Of a stretch of DNA of 64,000 nt, positions 61,495 through 64,000 are shown in pieces. Position numbers and translations under genes: made by a program. The stretch lies in NCBI GenBank assembly GCA_020630695.1, contig JAHDIS010000006.1:1-64000 (forward strand), in the 5' to 3' direction. This stretch comes from Paracoccaceae bacterium. GTDB lineage: Bacteria > Pseudomonadota > Alphaproteobacteria > Rhodobacterales > Rhodobacteraceae. The notes under the pieces were generated by a model, which saw nothing but the letters and a program-made list of their open reading frames with translations, did not search any database and was not told the origin of the DNA. Position 1 is the first letter of the stretch, and each line of letters starts with the position of its first letter.

Positions 61495-64000
61495 GTGCCC
61501 GACCCTCTGGTCAACGACGCAATGGCATGCTGCATCAGTTGTTCGGTCAGCGCATGCATCCCCGGACCGGGAGACATATGGTTGATATTCAGGAACAAAT
61601 CGGCGCCCAGACGCAATTGCTCAGGGCGAACAACACGAACATCTGCCTCAGCTTCGCAATGCGCCAATGCGTCTTCCAGCAACCCACCCCCGACATGACC
61701 CTCAGCGAGCGGATGCACCCATCCCAATACAGGCGAACCCAGAGCGCATAGCGTTTGGGTCGCAGCAATCCAATGATCGACGGCTTTGGCATCAAACGCT
61801 GTTTCACCGCGATAAACAGAGGCGATTTCGTGATCTCTTTCACGCTCCCACAGCGGCTTTTTCTTTTTGGTCGGCGCGCCTTGGCGCGCCGCAAGCGTAC
61901 CATGCAAACCAGAATCCCAGTCTAGTTCGGTTCCGCCCGATTTGGGCCGGTGCAATGTACCCGGTGCCGCATGAAATACGGCCTCGTCCAGCTCCACATC
62001 GCCCTTTGGCGGCACAACCGAAAGCAAGACAGGATCAAATTCGTGCAGGATCGCCCCAATATTCGCATTGCCCGCGAGGCCCGCGATGTGTTCGGCCATT
62101 CTGGCCAAACCGGCAGACGTCAGCGCCGGCAGACCAACATTCAACACGCGCACCGGCAATCCGGCCGTTTTCGCGACGCCTTCACCAAAAGCACTGTGAA
62201 CGCCGCGCATCGTTCCGGATGAACCGAACGCCAATATGGTCTGAGGCTCAGATTTCGAGAAAACGCTTGGTGCCGCAGCCAGAAAGGCGATGGCCCGGTT
62301 CGCTCGGACCATCCGCTCCTCGGGAATGGCTGCCAAGGCCGCATTTGCGTCGACGCCGCGCTCCAGATTGTCCACCAATTCGTCGAAACGCAGATTGGCG
62401 AGCAGGGCAACGCGGGTTTCGTCGAGCGCAACGCCAAAGTCTTCGGAAATCACAATGGTCAGATTGACAAAGTCGAGGCTGTCCAATCCAGCCATCAGCA
62501 GATTATCAGCCGTGCGGACTTCGTCCTCGGACAGAGTCGGTTTGATCTGCAGGATCGCCGCCATAACCTTGGAATCGAAACCATCACCCACCGGGGCCTC
62601 TCTGGCGTCGATCTGCGCGGCGATGGCTTTGGCTATGGCCTGCCGATCCACCTTCCCGCTCGCATTGGTTGGGAACGCGGCCAAACCAAAAAGCGTTGAT
62701 GGGATCATGTAGTCAGGCAGCTGTTCCTGAATAGCGTTTCGATCCAATCGCGGATTGGACTGATCCGTCTGAACCGCCGCCACAACATGGGTTGCTGTCA
62801 CTTCACCGGGTGGCCAGGTCAGGGCGACAACCTCGGCCCCGTTCATTTGGCCTCGCAGCGCCGTTTCAATTTCGCCCAACTCCACCCGGTAGCCGCGGAT
62901 CTTTGCCTGAAAATCTCTGCGCCCGTGAAAATGCAAAACATCGCCATTGCGTGAAGCAAGATCGCCGGTGTCGTAGAACCGTTCCGAGCGCCCCGGCAGT
63001 GTCACAAAGGCTGCCGCAGTTTTTTCAGGATCATTGAGATAGCCAGCGGCGACCTGAGGACCGCCAAGGTACAAGGCCCCTATTTCGCCATCAGGCTTTT
63101 CCGTTCCGTCTTCACCGATGACCAAAGCGGTCATGTTCCGAAACGGCATTCCGATTGGAACCACGCCATCCCCCGCGTCCCTTGCTATATCGTGACGCAG
63201 GCACGCAATGGTGGCCTCGGTCGGCCCATACCAGTTCTCTGCACGGGCCTTTGGGGCGGCCAACATCCAATCCCTTGCCACGTCGCTTGGCAGGGCTTCT
63301 CCACAGAACAATGCGCATCGCAGGCTGGCAAATGCGCCGGGCTGCAAAGCGCCAGTCCGACGTGCGGTGGCAGCCAACGTCGGCACCGAAAACCACTGCG
63401 TGATCTGCTCACGCTCAAGATAAGCGCCCGGCGCCGCCAAATCTTCCGCGGATGGGACACAGAGTGCAGCGCCGCTCGACCACGCAACAAACAAATCATG
63501 CACAGACAAATCAAACGTCAGATCAAAGGTTTGGGAGAACCGATCCTGCGGTTTTGGTTGCAGGATGCGCAACGCGTTATCCAAATAGGCCCCAAGGTTT
63601 GACTGGCTGATTGCAACCCCCTTGGGAATACCCGTCGACCCAGAGGTAAAGAGGATGTAGGCGTCGTCCTGTTGCCTTGCCCGTGCAGGCATCCATCCGT
63701 CAGGCACGTCGCTTTGTGCGTCATCTGGCAGGTAGAGTGGCGCGACACTGGTCCCTTCGACCAAACGTTCGATTGCATCAGAAAACCGATCTGCCCCCAG
63801 AATGCAAACAGCGCCCGACCGAGCAAGGATGTCGCGATTGCGAGCATCCGGGAACCGGCAGTTGATTGGCACATACGTGCCCCCGGCCAAAATCGTTGCC
63901 AGTATCCCGATGTAAGAAGACGCATGCCGAGCAGCGTAGACCGCCACGACGGGTTTCGGCCCCGGCAGTCGTGCAGCCAGAGCTGCCGCAGCGCCAAACA
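61491..64000 (-). CDS. Fused adenylation - carrier - SGNH protein (DltA/DltC/DltD-like), 5' end outside window
   Basis: The frame stays open to the right edge and the N-terminal sequence there (LPGPKPVVAVYAARHAS) is already inside an adenylation domain, so the start is missing. The A domain has TSGSTGIPKGVAIS, the DltA-like FDLTFDLSVHDLF, NWYGPTEATIA, YDTGD and the NASGKVDRQA lysine. A carrier domain follows with the phosphopantetheine Ser in AGLDSLDF (62475-62489). The C-terminal ~260 residues have an SGNH-type start (ILAFGSSGTMRG) and end with NINHMSPGPGM, where the usual D-x-x-H reads N-x-x-H. It probably activates and transfers an amino or hydroxy acid onto an envelope polymer. Confidence 0.82.
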   Translation of the reverse strand, partial: FGAAAALAARLPGPKPVVAVYAARHASSYIGILATILAGGTYVPINCRFPDARNRDILARSGAVCILGADRFSDAIERLVEGTSVAPLYLPDDAQSDVPDGWMPARARQQDDAYILFTSGSTGIPKGVAISQSNLGAYLDNALRILQPKPQDRFSQTFDLTFDLSVHDLFVAWSSGAALCVPSAEDLAAPGAYLEREQITQWFSVPTLAATARRTGALQPGAFASLRCALFCGEALPSDVARDWMLAAPKARAENWYGPTEATIACLRHDIARDAGDGVVPIGMPFRNMTALVIGEDGTEKPDGEIGALYLGGPQVAAGYLNDPEKTAAAFVTLPGRSERFYDTGDLASRNGDVLHFHGRRDFQAKIRGYRVELGEIETALRGQMNGAEVVALTWPPGEVTATHVVAAVQTDQSNPRLDRNAIQEQLPDYMIPSTLFGLAAFPTNASGKVDRQAIAKAIAAQIDAREAPVGDGFDSKVMAAILQIKPTLSEDEVRTADNLLMAGLDSLDFVNLTIVISEDFGVALDETRVALLANLRFDELVDNLERGVDANAALAAIPEERMVRANRAIAFLAAAPSVFSKSEPQTILAFGSSGTMRGVHSAFGEGVAKTAGLPVRVLNVGLPALTSAGLARMAEHIAGLAGNANIGAILHEFDPVLLSVVPPKGDVELDEAVFHAAPGTLHRPKSGGTELDWDSGLHGTLAARQGAPTKKKKPLWERERDHEIASVYRGETAFDAKAVDHWIAATQTLCALGSPVLGWVHPLAEGHVGGGLLEDALAHCEAEADVRVVRPEQLRLGADLFLNINHMSPGPGMHALTEQLMQHAIASLTRGSGT

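Noticed and set aside
61667-62467. 266-residue plus-strand open frame
   Set aside because: It is Arg/Pro/Gln-rich and is the mirror of the carrier-SGNH part of the Dlt-like gene.
1-64000. CRISPR arrays, tRNA/rRNA genes, insertion sequences, prophage genes, attachment sites
   Set aside because: I found no regularly spaced repeats, transposase or integrase motifs, or cloverleaf-type sequences; the region reads as ordinary chromosome.

Overview
The window is a 64-kb chromosomal segment of a marine alphaproteobacterium of the Roseobacter group (Rhodobacterales). The evidence is moderately high GC, dense operons with 4-bp stop/start overlaps, family sequences typical of that order (PII uridylyltransferase, ClpS, PrmA, the RuvCAB order, DUF1127, YeeE/YedE), and a TRAP-type uptake system. 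No tRNA, rRNA, CRISPR array, phage gene or insertion sequence was recognised. The only gene-free stretch over 300 bases is 13160-13477.

Layout. 1-9.8 kb: the 5' end of rsmI diverges from an LpoA-like lipoprotein, followed by glnD, a peptidoglycan amidase, murJ, a phospholipase-D-fold protein without its catalytic histidines, a rhomboid without its catalytic Ser/His, and trpS. 9.8-16.4 kb: a STAS/SEC14-like protein, ruvCAB, a DUF1127 protein with a clear terminator, prmA and an MFS transporter. 16.4-30 kb: a YeeE/TsuA-like permease, a YadGH-like ABC exporter, an EamA transporter, an alpha/beta hydrolase, a SPOR-tailed D,D-carboxypeptidase, a HAD phosphatase, clpS, an RsmC-like methyltransferase, an SDR lacking its catalytic lysine, hemF, two pseudouridine synthases and tadA.

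30.1-37.9 kb is a co-directional block of membrane and envelope-stress-type genes: small membrane proteins, two XpaC-like paralogues, a 29-residue micro-ORF, TelA, a DUF2927 lipoprotein, an SPFH-GYF protein and a zinc-ribbon membrane protein. It resembles a merger of the Bacillus xpaC-yaaN and pspA-ydjGHI neighbourhoods, without PspA.

38-48 kb: fructokinase behind a LacI-type palindrome, dtd, and a complete type I secretion operon (large Ig-repeat adhesin, TolC, ABC exporter, HlyD adaptor). 48.1-55.7 kb: a GntR-regulated, divergently transcribed locus that joins a sugar-type dehydrogenase to an SsuD-family sulfonate monooxygenase, an aldo/keto reductase, a flavin reductase and a TRAP importer. 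This is the enzyme set expected for oxidative desulfonation of a sulfosugar such as sulfoquinovose.

55.8-64 kb: an orphan efflux adaptor, a Sel1-repeat protein, a di-haem MauG-like peroxidase with no ATG start, a NUDIX hydrolase, a cyclodeaminase behind a 35-codon leader ORF, and a sulfotransferase translationally coupled to a fused adenylation-carrier-SGNH protein that runs off the right edge. That fusion looks like DltA, DltC and DltD in one chain.

The strongest leads for new biology are the fused Dlt-like protein with its sulfotransferase, the sulfonate locus, the TelA/XpaC/SPFH block with its micro-ORF, and three predicted pseudo-enzymes. All functions are inferred from reading the sequence; no database search was run.
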